From NCBI GenBank assembly GCA_040217575.1, contig JAVJPW010000002.1, forward strand, positions 620,001 to 684,000: DNA of 64,000 bases, in the 5' to 3' direction. Below, piece by piece: positions 40,741 through 49,987 of the stretch. The stretch comes from Pacificispira sp040217575. GTDB taxonomy: Bacteria; Pseudomonadota; Alphaproteobacteria; UBA8366; Aestuariispiraceae. The position numbers were made by a program, and so were the translations under genes. The notes under the pieces are model-generated. The model did not search any database and was not told the DNA's origin. It saw nothing but the letters and a program-made list of their open reading frames with translations. Positions within the stretch are counted from its first letter, which is position 1; every line of letters begins with the position of its first letter.

Positions 40741-42411
40741 ATGTATCGCTATGATGAGTTCGACGCGACGCTGGTCCGGGAACGGGTCGACCAGTTCAAG
40801 GGACAGATTGCGCGCCGCCTGGCCGGTGAGTTGACGGAAGATGAGTTCAAACCGTTGCGGCTGATGAATGGGCTCTATCTACAGATCCATGCCTATATGC
40901 TGCGCGTTGCCATTCCCTATGGCACGTTCAACGCGTCGCAGATGCGGAAGCTGGCCCATATCGCGCGGACGTATGACAAGGGCTATGGTCATTTTACGAC
41001 CCGCCAGAACATCCAGTTCAACTGGATCAAGCTGGAGGAAACTGCCCGGATTCTGGAAGAGTTGGCCGACGTCGAAATGCACGCCATTCAGACATCGGGC
41101 AACACGATCCGGAATACGACGGCCGATCCCTATGCAGGCGCCGCCCCGGACGAGGTGGAGGACCCCCGCATCTGGGCGGAAGTGATCCGCCAATGGTCGA
41201 CTTTTCATCCCGAATTCAGCTTCCTTCCGCGCAAGTTCAAAATTGCCGTCACCGGTGCGGAAACTGACCGGGCCGCAGTACGCGTACATGATATCGGTTT
41301 GATCTTGCGGAAGAACGATTCCGGCGAAACTGGTTTCACCGTCATGGTTGGCGGGGGACAAGGCCGTACGCCGATGATTGCGAAAACGGTGCGGGATTTC
41401 GTGCCGCGCGATAATTTGCTGTCCTATCTGGAAGCGATCCTGCGCGTCTACAACATGCTGGGACGCCGCGACAACAAGTACAAGGCGCGGGTGAAGATTC
41501 TGGTGCACGAAGTCGGGATCGAAGAAGTCCGCCGTCTGGTCGAGGCTGAATATGAGGCCATGCAGCATGAAACGTCGGTTGATCTGCCGACGGAAGAGCG
41601 GGACCGGATAGCCGCCTATTTCGCGCCGCCGAGTTTTGAGGTTCTGGCCGACACGGACACCGGATTCGAGGCGCGTCGGTTTGAGGATCGTGCCTTCCGG
41701 CATTGGGTGCGCAGCAATGTGAAGGCACATCGTCAGCCCGGATACGCGATCGTCGATATTTCGCTGAAGCCGACCGGCGGCATTCCGGGCGACATCGAAG
41801 CCGATCAGATGGATGCCGTCGCCGACATTGCGGAAGAATTTGCGCTGGAAGGTGAAATCCGCGCGACGTATCAGCAGAACCTGGTCCTGCCGCATGTGAA
41901 ACTGTCCGACCTGCCTGCGGTCTATGACCGGCTTGCGGATGCCGGTTTGGCGACCGGAAATATTGGTCTGGCCGGGGACATCATCGCCTGTCCGGGACTG
42001 GATTATTGCAATCTGGCCAACGCCAGGTCGATTCCCGTCGCACAGCAGATTTCGGACCGGTTCGCGGACCTGAACCGCCAGTTCGATATCGGCCCGCTGG
42101 AGATCAAGATTTCAGGCTGTATCAACGCCTGCGGACATCATCATGTCGGTCATATCGGCATTCTGGGCGTCGACCGGAAGGGGGAAGAGCACTATCAGCT
42201 CTCACTCGGTGGGCGTGCGGACGATGCCGCCGCCATCGGCAAGATCACCGGCCCCGGTTTCTCGGAAGCCGGTATCGTGGATGCCGTTGAAACCGTCGTG
42301 GAAACATATTTGGATCTGCGGCGCGACCCGTCCGAACGATTTATCGACACATTGGAACGCGTCGGTCCCGACCCGTTCAAGGAACGCCTGTACGGCAAGA
42401 AGGCCGCCTGA
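40741..42411 (+). CDS. cysI: Siroheme-dependent sulfite reductase (nitrite/sulfite reductase hemoprotein)
   Basis: 556-residue cytoplasmic enzyme carrying siroheme coupled to a [4Fe-4S] cluster and reducing sulfite to sulfide by six electrons. Two ferredoxin-like half repeats are evident (FTTRQNIQFNWIK at about 82-94, and ATYQQNLVLPHV in the second half). Cluster cysteines are C417 and C423 (CPGLDYC) and C460 and C464 (SGCINAC), the Cx5C...Cx3C pattern. Context (siroheme module, DUF2849, DUF934) indicates assimilatory sulfite rather than nitrite reduction. No flavoprotein cysJ is adjacent, so electrons probably come from ferredoxin or another reductase. Confidence 0.92.
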   Translation: MYRYDEFDATLVRERVDQFKGQIARRLAGELTEDEFKPLRLMNGLYLQIHAYMLRVAIPYGTFNASQMRKLAHIARTYDKGYGHFTTRQNIQFNWIKLEETARILEELADVEMHAIQTSGNTIRNTTADPYAGAAPDEVEDPRIWAEVIRQWSTFHPEFSFLPRKFKIAVTGAETDRAAVRVHDIGLILRKNDSGETGFTVMVGGGQGRTPMIAKTVRDFVPRDNLLSYLEAILRVYNMLGRRDNKYKARVKILVHEVGIEEVRRLVEAEYEAMQHETSVDLPTEERDRIAAYFAPPSFEVLADTDTGFEARRFEDRAFRHWVRSNVKAHRQPGYAIVDISLKPTGGIPGDIEADQMDAVADIAEEFALEGEIRATYQQNLVLPHVKLSDLPAVYDRLADAGLATGNIGLAGDIIACPGLDYCNLANARSIPVAQQISDRFADLNRQFDIGPLEIKISGCINACGHHHVGHIGILGVDRKGEEHYQLSLGGRADDAAAIGKITGPGFSEAGIVDAVETVVETYLDLRRDPSERFIDTLERVGPDPFKERLYGKKAA

Positions 42412-42436
42412 GACCCGCGAAAGGAAGACGACGATC

Positions 42437-42940
42437 ATGGCACTTATCAAGAATGGCGCGCAGGTTTCCGACCAATGGATCTATGCGGATGACGACACGC
42501 CGGTTCAGGCGGATATCCCGACGATTGTCACGTTGGGCCGGTTCCTGAACGAGCGCGATACGCTGATCCGCAGCAGCGCGGAACTGGGCGTCAAGGTCTC
42601 GCCCGGTGACGATGTGACCGTACTGGAACGTGATCTGGACCGCCTGCGGGTCGTGGCCCTGGACTTTCCGAAATTCACGGATGGGCGCGCCTATTCGGCG
42701 GCCCGAATCCTGCGCCAGCGGTTCCAATTCGAAGGTGAAATTCGCGCAGTCGGGGAAGTGCTGCGCGACCAGTATCTTTTCCTGTCGCGCGCGGGCTTTG
42801 ATGCGTTTGAAGTGCGTGACGGTGCGGATGCCCGTGACTGGCTGACGGCGGTGCGGGAATTTTCCCATCACTATCAGCCGGCAGCGGACGGCAGCCGCCC
42901 GGTCTGGGCGCAGCGTCTGGACGCGCAGGCAGCCGAATAG
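42437..42940 (+). CDS. DUF934 family protein
   Basis: 167-residue soluble protein of the DUF934 family, nearly always linked to siroheme sulfite reductase genes in proteobacteria. Seen: SDQWIYADDD at the N-terminus, FPKFTDGRAYSAARILRQRF (about 76-95) and GEVLRDQYLFLSRAGFDAFEV. AAAGGAAG precedes ATG 42437, 25 bases after cysI. Its function is not known; proposed to assist sulfate/sulfite assimilation. In many relatives cysH (APS/PAPS reductase) lies between cysI and this gene; here it is missing. The operon ends 7 bases before the convergent membrane protein gene. Confidence 0.85.
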   Translation: MALIKNGAQVSDQWIYADDDTPVQADIPTIVTLGRFLNERDTLIRSSAELGVKVSPGDDVTVLERDLDRLRVVALDFPKFTDGRAYSAARILRQRFQFEGEIRAVGEVLRDQYLFLSRAGFDAFEVRDGADARDWLTAVREFSHHYQPAADGSRPVWAQRLDAQAAE

Positions 42941-42947
42941 CGGCGAG

Positions 42948-44726
42948 TCAGCGGGCGGACGGCGGCAGTATCTGAATATCCCCAAGGTCCAGGACGCGGA
43001 ACTCCGGCTGGCGAACGGCGAAGTTGCCGTCCGCGATGTCGCGCAGGACCCGACCGGCGGAAAGCGACGATACCGGCGCGCCAAACGCACCGGCATAGGC
43101 TTCGAAATGAACGCTGCCATAGCCGGTCCGGTTAAGCGTCGCGAACCGGGTTTCGCCGGATTCAGATCCGCCCCACACCAGGATCACTTCCATTCCTTCC
43201 AGGTCGTCGCTGAAATCGCCGACAACGGCCGCACACAGGACATGCTGAGCGGATGTCCGCGTGCCGCAGGCGGCATGGATTTCGGTGACGTAATATTCTG
43301 GTACGGCTTCGATATACCCATCCGGTATCTGGACACCTTCGGGATAAGCAGGAAGAGCCGCCCGAAGATCCAGCATGTCCGTATTAAGTTCTGGCATGGC
43401 TGTGGCATCGTCCTGAACCGCTTCGCGCATAAGCCGGTTCAACAAGGCCTGCTGCGGGTGACCTTCCATGGTTTCCAGCCGTTCCCACGCGGCCGAACCC
43501 GCCGTGCCCCAGTTCGACCACAGGTCCCATAAAGGCAGTTCGTTTGCAGTGCTCAGCCCCGCTTCGAACCGGTCAACCTGGTCATTCGCCGAAATCCGTT
43601 CCGGGTTCAGGACCGGTGTCAGCAGAAGCGCGGACAGTCCGATGACGGTCAGTGCCATGATAGTGTTTCCAGTCCGAATAAGGCCGCGCCATGCGCCGCC
43701 GCGCGCAAGGGAAGCGATATGCCAAAGCCCGTAGCCGCACAGGGTGCCGGCCGCGACGACGCCGGTAATTCTTTCTGGTGTCCACCCATAATCGGAAACC
43801 CGAATCCAAAGCGCATAAAGCGCCAGCCCGGCAATAACCGGTACAATGACGCACATCAGGCGTGCCGAACCGGACATGACCCGGGATGCGGCGGCGGCCT
43901 CATCTGTGCCGTCCACGGCCGCCGCAACAAGGGAAATGCCGACCATCGCCATGGCGATCAGGGTGCCTGCGGCGGAAAGGTCGCCGAAGACCTGATCCAG
44001 TCCCCGGATTGGAAGCATGATGACGAAGACCGCGCCGACAACCGAAACGACCGGCAGCAACAGGCGCAAAAGACGAAGCGCCAGCCCCCTTACGGTGGAG
44101 ACGATGCGCTGCTGTTCGTTCAGGACGCCGAGAGCGAGACCGAACGTTGCACCGGTGAATCCGGCGGCGAACCATTCCTGCTCCATAAGCGTTGCGATCA
44201 CGATGATGCCCACCAGCGACAACAAGGCGTCGCTGGCCACCAGGATCATCCAGAAAAGGCCGGAAAACATTGCGCCGATCACGCCGCGCACGAACATGGA
44301 CCAGGCTTGGTCGAACAGGCGGTCATAGTCCCGCCAGTCCGTACCCGGCAGTTGAGCAGTCACCAGAAAGGGCAATGTAATCAGGCTGAGCAGACCAAGG
44401 GCGACGGCGCTGTGGCCCGTTTCCATGAAATCATCCAGCGCGACGAACCGAAAGCTGGCCCACAGGAACAGGGCGGCCCCGATCAGCGCAAGGGCTGCGC
44501 CGGCCGCTGCCGCGCGCATAAGCGCCAACGGTCCCGTCATCAGCAATATGCTGGAAAACAGGATCATCAAGAACGCCGCCAAAAAGGCCAAAAGACGTTC
44601 GCTGTCCACATAGTAGGGGAGTTCGCTGAAGCAGAACCAAAGGGATAGACCGGCGGTTGCCCCGATTACGCCTTGCTGAAACCGGCCAGCGGCCAGCCCG
44701 TTTTCCGAACGGCCTTCTTCCGTCAT
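42948..44726 (-). CDS. DUF4153 domain polytopic membrane protein
   Basis: 592-residue integral membrane protein with about 12 hydrophobic segments in the first 370 residues, resembling DUF4153 (RLLAFLAAFLMILFSSILLM; VRGVIGAMFSGLFWMILV). The C-terminal about 220 residues are soluble and probably periplasmic. They contain PVLNPERISANDQVDRFEAG and two cysteines (CGTRTSAQHVLC) that could form a disulfide. Start ATG 44726 is preferred; an ATG at 44753 would add a short hydrophilic leader. Monocistronic. Function unknown. Confidence 0.75.
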   Translation of the reverse strand: MTEEGRSENGLAAGRFQQGVIGATAGLSLWFCFSELPYYVDSERLLAFLAAFLMILFSSILLMTGPLALMRAAAAGAALALIGAALFLWASFRFVALDDFMETGHSAVALGLLSLITLPFLVTAQLPGTDWRDYDRLFDQAWSMFVRGVIGAMFSGLFWMILVASDALLSLVGIIVIATLMEQEWFAAGFTGATFGLALGVLNEQQRIVSTVRGLALRLLRLLLPVVSVVGAVFVIMLPIRGLDQVFGDLSAAGTLIAMAMVGISLVAAAVDGTDEAAAASRVMSGSARLMCVIVPVIAGLALYALWIRVSDYGWTPERITGVVAAGTLCGYGLWHIASLARGGAWRGLIRTGNTIMALTVIGLSALLLTPVLNPERISANDQVDRFEAGLSTANELPLWDLWSNWGTAGSAAWERLETMEGHPQQALLNRLMREAVQDDATAMPELNTDMLDLRAALPAYPEGVQIPDGYIEAVPEYYVTEIHAACGTRTSAQHVLCAAVVGDFSDDLEGMEVILVWGGSESGETRFATLNRTGYGSVHFEAYAGAFGAPVSSLSAGRVLRDIADGNFAVRQPEFRVLDLGDIQILPPSAR

Positions 44727-44852
44727 GGCGCATACCCCGTCAGAGTGGTTCAAAAAACCGAACAGTCGGCCCTGCCGATTGGACGTTAGCGCGAATTTGC
44801 CGCGCTGTGAAAGCCGGATGCGCGGGATGCCGGAACAGGAGGAAGAGATTGC

Positions 44853-45365
44853 CTATTGCGGCATGCGGGTCGCGGCGATGCGGCCAAGAATTCCCAGTGC
44901 ACGGGTTGCCCTGCTGACATCCGACAGGAAGGATCGGCCCACAGCACGCGCAAGCGCGTGCTGCCACTCCGCGATCAGGTTCCGGGCGCGCCCGGCTTCC
45001 GTCAACGGGTAGCCGCGACCTGTCGGACCGCGCAGCAAGAGGTCCTGCTCCGGCCGGGTGATGATGCGCCCTGCAAGCATCAGTTCCGTCATGTCTTTCA
45101 ATTCATTCGGGGTCAGTCTGCGTGGATCGAACCGTTCCCCGACCATCAGATAGGCAGCTTCCAGACTGACGGAAATCCGGTCATCCGGCGGATCGACCGG
45201 CGGCGGCCCAATCGTGGGGGCGGCGCGCCGACGTGGCGGCAACGGCGGCGGCGGAAGGCTTCGCAAAAGCCGCTGTCCGCGCGACAGCGCGTCGGCCCCG
45301 GCGCCTGCGCCGGTACCGCTTAACGGCTGATCCGCTGTCTGATCGACATGGTCAATTAACTTCAT
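44853..45365 (-). CDS. Hypothetical protein with proline-rich linker
   Basis: 170-residue protein I do not recognise. Residues about 30-60 are a Pro/Arg-rich linker (RSLPPPPLPPRRRAAPTIGP). The C-terminal half is helical with EAAYLMVGERFDPRRLTPNELKDM and LTEAGRARNLIAEWQHAL. No signal peptide, membrane segment or catalytic motif. It is divergent from the DUF1491 gene across 123 bases and stands alone. The LTPNEL...ML.GR.I...E segment suggests a protein-interaction helix bundle, but nothing firmer. Confidence 0.6.
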   Translation of the reverse strand: MKLIDHVDQTADQPLSGTGAGAGADALSRGQRLLRSLPPPPLPPRRRAAPTIGPPPVDPPDDRISVSLEAAYLMVGERFDPRRLTPNELKDMTELMLAGRIITRPEQDLLLRGPTGRGYPLTEAGRARNLIAEWQHALARAVGRSFLSDVSRATRALGILGRIAATRMPQ

Positions 45366-45488
45366 ACCTGCCTTACGCCTCCAATATGGTTAAGAAGCAA
45401 TTACCGTGCCATTGTAAGTGCTTGCGTACCGTGGCCTTTCGCGGTCAACAGGGTAAAGAAACTGTCCATCACGCGGGGTGAAGAAACC

Positions 45489-45818
45489 ATGTTCGACGAC
45501 CGGATGCCGACTTCCGTCTGGGTTCAGGCGGGCCTTGCACTGTGTTCGTCCCGCGGTGTGCCGGCGGCGGTCTTGAGAAAAGGCGACCCCCATACCGGTA
45601 TCGTACTTTTGAAGGTGGCAACCCTGGACGGTGCGTGCCGGCTGTTGACCCAACAGCGCGACATTGACGGTATTTTGGCGTGGGTCGATGCCCTGCCGAA
45701 TTCGTCGCGACCGGCGGAATCGGATGCGGATGCCTATATCGAACGGGCGGGGTCCCGCGACCCGGACCTGTGGGTAATCGAACTGGAGGACCGGGACGCC
45801 AGAAACCCGTTTGAATAG
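45489..45818 (+). CDS. DUF1491 family protein
   Basis: 109-residue small protein of the DUF1491 family, widespread in alphaproteobacteria. Typical features are the N-terminal TSVWVQAGLALCSSRGVPA, the strand GDPHTGIVLLKV and the C-terminal DPDLWVIELEDR. No enzyme motif is apparent and the role is unknown. ATG 45489 has GGGGTGAAG upstream. Single gene between divergent and convergent neighbours. Confidence 0.8.
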   Translation: MFDDRMPTSVWVQAGLALCSSRGVPAAVLRKGDPHTGIVLLKVATLDGACRLLTQQRDIDGILAWVDALPNSSRPAESDADAYIERAGSRDPDLWVIELEDRDARNPFE

Positions 45819-45836
45819 GCGTGGACGCCCGCCTGG

Positions 45837-48110
45837 TCACATCTCCCAGGAACGGTCCGCGGCAATCATTTCCGAGATCCTGTCTGCCGGCAGGGGGCTT
45901 GCGAAATAGAATCCCTGACCGAGTTCGCATTCCAGGGCCCGCAAATGCCGTACATGGGACGGTGTCTCAATCCCTTCGGCCACGATATCCATGCCCAGGT
46001 TGTGGGCCAGAAGCGTGATTGATCGGATGATTTCCGAATTTTCCACCTTGTCTTCCATGCTGACGACGAAGGACCGGTCAATCTTCAAGGTATCGAACGG
46101 GAACCGGTGAAGATAGCTGAGCGACGAATACCCCGTTCCGAAATCGTCGATCGACAGGGCGACGCCCAGTTCCTTCAGATCCAGCAGACTGCGCGACGTC
46201 ACCTCGGGGTTCATCATGATCATGCTTTCGGTGACTTCCAGCTTCAGGCAGGACCCCGATACCCCCTCACGCGACAGGATAAGCTCTATCTCCCGGACGA
46301 GGTTCGGATCCTGTAGCTGTCGGCTGGAAAGGTTGACGCTCATACGCTCCGGCGCCCGCTCGCCAAGGTCCGCTTTCCAGGCCTTCATCTGGCGGCAGGC
46401 AAGGCGCAGGGCCGCGGTGCCGATTGCGTTGATCAGACCGGTATCTTCGGCCAGGGGAATGAAGTCCGCGGGGACAATAGTACCGCGGTCGGGGTGGCGC
46501 CACCGCGCCAGCGCTTCCACCCCCTTCATCCGGCCGTCATCCAGGCTGACAATCGGCTGGTAGAACATTTCGATTTCGTCACGGTCGACCGCCCGGCGAA
46601 GGTCGTTTTCCATTTGCAGCAAGGTAATCGCGCGGGACTGCATCTGGCGGTCGAAAATTGCGGTCGAAGACTGACCATTGTCTTTTGCCCGGTACATGGC
46701 GATGTCCGCGGCGCGAAGCATTTCTTCGGATGTGGAAAACCCGTCGCTCGGCAGTGCCACCCCGATGCAGCCGGACGTAAATATTTCCTGATTCCCGATC
46801 GTGAAAGCGGCTGCAAGATCGTTCTGGATCCAGTGCGCGGTGTCTTGCGCCTTTTCCATGTCTTCCACGTCGGTCAGAAGGATACCGAACTCATCCCCCG
46901 ACAGCCGGGCGATGGAATCCCCGGGCCCGGCGGATGATTCAAGCCTGCGGGCGACTTCCACCAGCAACGCATCGCCCAGATCATGCCCAAGGGAATCGTT
47001 CACGACCTTGAACCGGTCCAGATCCAGCACCAGGATTGCGTAACGCGCCTCGCCGGTTGCACGGCTGCGGCGGATTTCACGGTCGATACGGTCCAGGAAC
47101 AGCGCCCTGTTCGGCAATCCGGTGACGGGGTCGTACAGTGCGTCCTTGATCAGCTTCTCTTCAGAGCGCTTCCATTCACTGATGTCCGTCATGGACCCGG
47201 TAATGCGGATCAGCTGTCCATCATTGTCGCGTACGCCCAGTGCGCGGGCCATCATCCAGACATAGTCGCCATCGGAATGAAGAAGACGGAATTCCGTGCG
47301 CATATGCTCGCCGCGCGACGCCTTGAGCGATGCGACATCCTGGTTCAGGGAATCCAGGTCGGACGGATGCACGCGATTGAACCATTCCTGGACATCGGCG
47401 TCGGTTACTGAATTTCCGATCCCCAGTATCTCCGCCCAGCGTTCGGAAGCGTAAAACCGGTCATTGGTCACGTCCCAGTCCCACATGCAGTCCATCGACC
47501 CGGCAAAAGCAAGGGCGTACCGGTTCTGCATATCCTGGTCCGGCGGGGCGGCGGTGTCAGTCGGCGCCTGGTCCAACCCGTTGTCCGGCAGATAGATCAG
47601 GACCAGATTTCCGTCCTCATCCTCGTGGCCATTCAGATAGGCCCTTCGTCCGCCGCCGCTTGTCACACGAACCGGATGGCGGTCTGTCCGGGTTATGCGC
47701 TCGAAGCGCGAAGATACCTGGGTTTCCGGATCTTCGTCATGTCCGTAGTCACCCCGGTCCGATTGGAACCAAAGAATGGACTTCAGCGGTGTGCCGGGAA
47801 TAGTCATCGGTTCCGGAAGATCGAAAAAGCGGCGGAACTGATCGTTGCAATCCAGCAGTTCCCTGTTTCGGTTGAATACGGCAATGCCTTGCGTGCCGGT
47901 TTCCAGCGCCTTTTCCAGAAATTCGTTCCGGTTTGCGTCGGCCTCTGCGCGCACGGTCTTCACGATGCGGCAGACGGCAAATATCGCAACCAGGATTCCC
48001 GTGCCGGCAAGCACCGCGCCAAGTGTTCCAGACACCATCTGGCCAAGAACTACAAGGGCGGCAGCGAGGGATGCCAGACAGAATTCCGCTACCGATACTT
48101 GGCCGAACAT
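45837..48110 (-). CDS. PAS-GGDEF-EAL signalling protein
   Basis: 757-residue inner-membrane c-di-GMP protein. N-terminal hydrophobic segments (about 8-50) anchor it, followed by two PAS domains (about 70-170 and 195-315, the second with a PAC segment FRLLHSDGDYVWM), a diguanylate cyclase-type domain (about 325-490, SGDEF at 404-408) and an EAL phosphodiesterase domain (about 505-755, EAL at 532-534, DDFGTGYSSL). SGDEF replaces GGDEF but is compatible with activity. The EAL and loop-6 residues look intact, so hydrolysis of c-di-GMP is likely, with the GGDEF domain either active or regulatory. Monocistronic; the signal sensed by PAS is unknown. Confidence 0.92.
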   Translation of the reverse strand: MFGQVSVAEFCLASLAAALVVLGQMVSGTLGAVLAGTGILVAIFAVCRIVKTVRAEADANRNEFLEKALETGTQGIAVFNRNRELLDCNDQFRRFFDLPEPMTIPGTPLKSILWFQSDRGDYGHDEDPETQVSSRFERITRTDRHPVRVTSGGGRRAYLNGHEDEDGNLVLIYLPDNGLDQAPTDTAAPPDQDMQNRYALAFAGSMDCMWDWDVTNDRFYASERWAEILGIGNSVTDADVQEWFNRVHPSDLDSLNQDVASLKASRGEHMRTEFRLLHSDGDYVWMMARALGVRDNDGQLIRITGSMTDISEWKRSEEKLIKDALYDPVTGLPNRALFLDRIDREIRRSRATGEARYAILVLDLDRFKVVNDSLGHDLGDALLVEVARRLESSAGPGDSIARLSGDEFGILLTDVEDMEKAQDTAHWIQNDLAAAFTIGNQEIFTSGCIGVALPSDGFSTSEEMLRAADIAMYRAKDNGQSSTAIFDRQMQSRAITLLQMENDLRRAVDRDEIEMFYQPIVSLDDGRMKGVEALARWRHPDRGTIVPADFIPLAEDTGLINAIGTAALRLACRQMKAWKADLGERAPERMSVNLSSRQLQDPNLVREIELILSREGVSGSCLKLEVTESMIMMNPEVTSRSLLDLKELGVALSIDDFGTGYSSLSYLHRFPFDTLKIDRSFVVSMEDKVENSEIIRSITLLAHNLGMDIVAEGIETPSHVRHLRALECELGQGFYFASPLPADRISEMIAADRSWEM

Positions 48111-48259
48111 CGCCCAACCGAACTCCTTACAGGGGCGGCACGACCGCCGATTGCCGGTGGCTGGATTGCATCAGTCCCGTCAAGATTGGTCAAGCGCGCG
48201 CAATCGTGTAGGTAACGATCCCGGAATCCTGTGGCAAGGCGAATGGAACCTGATACCGA

Positions 48260-49258
48260 ATGATCGACCGACGATTGAGCGTGGCGCCCATGATGGACTG
48301 GACCGACCGGTTCGACCGGTATTTCCTGCGCCTGATCAGCAAGCGAACGGTGCTCTATTCCGAAATGATTACCACCGGCGCGTTGCTGTTCGGCGATGCG
48401 GAACGCCACCTTGCGTTTGACCAGGCGGAACATCCGGTCGCCTGTCAGCTTGGCGGATCGGAGCCCGGGGACCTGGCGCGCGCCGCACGATTGGTCGCGC
48501 AGGCCGGTTATGATGAAGTGAACCTGAATGTCGGGTGTCCGTCCGACCGGGTTCAAAGCGGACGTTTCGGGGCCTGCCTGATGGCGGAACCGGCGTTGGT
48601 TCGCGACTGCATTGCGGCGATGCGGTCTGCGGTCGACATTCCGGTGACGGTGAAATGCCGGATCGGAATAGATGGCCGGGAAGACTACGACGACCTTGCC
48701 CGCTTTGTCGAAACCGTGCGGGAAAGCGGCTGCGATACCTTTGTCGTTCACGCCAGGATCGCCATATTGGCCGGCCTTAGCCCGAAAGAGAACCGCGAGA
48801 TACCGCCGCTTCGGTATGAGGATGTGTTTCGACTGAAGTCGGGTTTCCCGGATATTTCAATTTCCCTGAATGGCGGCGTCCGAACCGTGGACGAGGCCAG
48901 TGAAATTCTGAATCGGCTGGACGGGGTGATGATTGGCCGTGCCGCCTATCAGGACCCGTTTTGCCTGGCAGAAGCGGACAGACAGATCTTCGGGGATTCT
49001 TCCGCACGGCGGATCACGCGACATGACGTTGTCCGCGAAATCCTGCCCTATGTGGACCGGCAGGTTCGCGGCGGAGTTGCGCTGCATCATATCACGCGTC
49101 ACATGCTGGGTTTATTCAATGGCGTGCCGGGTGCGCGCCGCTGGCGCAGATATTTAAGCGAAAACGCCTATCGTGCGCAGGCGGGGACGGAAGTCCTGGA
49201 ACAGGCGCTTTCCCTTGTGCCGGAAGACACTGTTGTGATCGCACCATCAGCATCTTGA
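48260..49258 (+). CDS. dusA: tRNA-dihydrouridine(20/20a) synthase DusA
   Basis: 332-residue FMN-dependent enzyme reducing specific uridines in the tRNA D-loop. Seen: SVAPMMDWTDRFDRYFLR (7-24) at the FMN site, NLNVGCPSDRVQSGRFGA with catalytic C93, KCRIGID, and HARIAILAGLSPKENREIPPL, the DusA subgroup signature (normally HARKAW..GLSPKENR). Length matches DusA (about 330). ATG 48260 begins MIDRRLSVAPM; the ribosome site is weak. Single gene, unrelated to its neighbours. Confidence 0.93.
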   Translation: MIDRRLSVAPMMDWTDRFDRYFLRLISKRTVLYSEMITTGALLFGDAERHLAFDQAEHPVACQLGGSEPGDLARAARLVAQAGYDEVNLNVGCPSDRVQSGRFGACLMAEPALVRDCIAAMRSAVDIPVTVKCRIGIDGREDYDDLARFVETVRESGCDTFVVHARIAILAGLSPKENREIPPLRYEDVFRLKSGFPDISISLNGGVRTVDEASEILNRLDGVMIGRAAYQDPFCLAEADRQIFGDSSARRITRHDVVREILPYVDRQVRGGVALHHITRHMLGLFNGVPGARRWRRYLSENAYRAQAGTEVLEQALSLVPEDTVVIAPSAS

Positions 49259-49263
49259 ATGCA

Positions 49264-49518
49264 TCAAAGCCGGATGAATCGGACCATCGCCTTATAGACG
49301 GTTCGGGCCACTTCGGACGGAAGGTATTGGCCGACTTCAATTTCCCGTGCGCCTTCACGCACCGCTTCCTCGTCCGGATCCAGAGGCACGATTGCCCACC
49401 CGGCCTTGTTCACGGCCTTGATGACGGAAGCGGCTTGTTTCGTGTAATTCTCATTGAAAAGCGTACGGTCGGCGCTCCGTATTGCTTTGGCGATGATGGT
49501 ATGAATATCGTCGGCCAT
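49264..49518 (-). CDS. Small conserved hypothetical protein
   Basis: 84-residue soluble protein beginning MADDIHTIIAKAIRSADRTL at ATG 49518. Upstream in-frame codons to 49611 overlap the divergent VOC gene and are unlikely to be used. It has a helix, then VIKAVNKAGWAIVPLDPDEEAV and a C-terminal EVARTVYKAMVRFIR helix. No motif of known function. It converges with dusA (5 bases between stops) and is divergent from the VOC gene by 64 bases. Confidence 0.6.
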   Translation of the reverse strand: MADDIHTIIAKAIRSADRTLFNENYTKQAASVIKAVNKAGWAIVPLDPDEEAVREGAREIEVGQYLPSEVARTVYKAMVRFIRL

Positions 49519-49582
49519 GGGGGGCACACATTCTCCGATACGCTGACAGAAGAACGAAACGATTCGCAGGAGAGGACAAGTT

Positions 49583-49963
49583 TTGGATATCGGCGGACAG
49601 ATTACCTTCATCTATACGCGTGACCCGGATGCTTCGAACCGGTTCTATCAGGATGTGCTGAATCTTCCCCTTGTCGTGACGCAGGAGGGCGGATGCCGCA
49701 TATACCGCACCTCGGCGTCTGCCTATCTTGGCGTCTGCAGGGAACGGGAAGGGCGCGTCAGCAATCAGGACGGCTTGGTCATCTGTTTTGTCTGTCAGGA
49801 TGTGGAGGGTGTACATAGCCGTCTGGCCGACCTGGGTGTAGAGATCGTCCGCCCCCCGACCCACAGCAAGGCGTTTGGCGTCTATAGCTGCTTTTTCCGC
49901 GATCCGGACGGGCATCTGCTGGAGGTGCAGCGGTTCGACGACCCGGATTGGTACGCCGGATGA
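49583..49963 (+). CDS. VOC (glyoxalase/bleomycin resistance) family protein
   Basis: 126-residue metal-binding fold protein with two beta-alpha-beta-beta-beta modules: ITFIYTRDPDASNRFYQDVL (7-26) and VCFVCQDVEGVHSRLADLGV, ending in FFRDPDGHLLEVQRF with the typical C-terminal Glu ligand. It starts at TTG 49583, supported by AGGAGAGGA 6-14 bases upstream. VOC proteins include glyoxalases, dioxygenases and epimerases; the substrate cannot be read. It lies 24 bases upstream of the GlxA-type regulator and may be co-transcribed with it. Confidence 0.82.
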   Translation: MDIGGQITFIYTRDPDASNRFYQDVLNLPLVVTQEGGCRIYRTSASAYLGVCREREGRVSNQDGLVICFVCQDVEGVHSRLADLGVEIVRPPTHSKAFGVYSCFFRDPDGHLLEVQRFDDPDWYAG

Positions 49964-49987
49964 AACCGGGTTATAGTGGGTTGCCAA

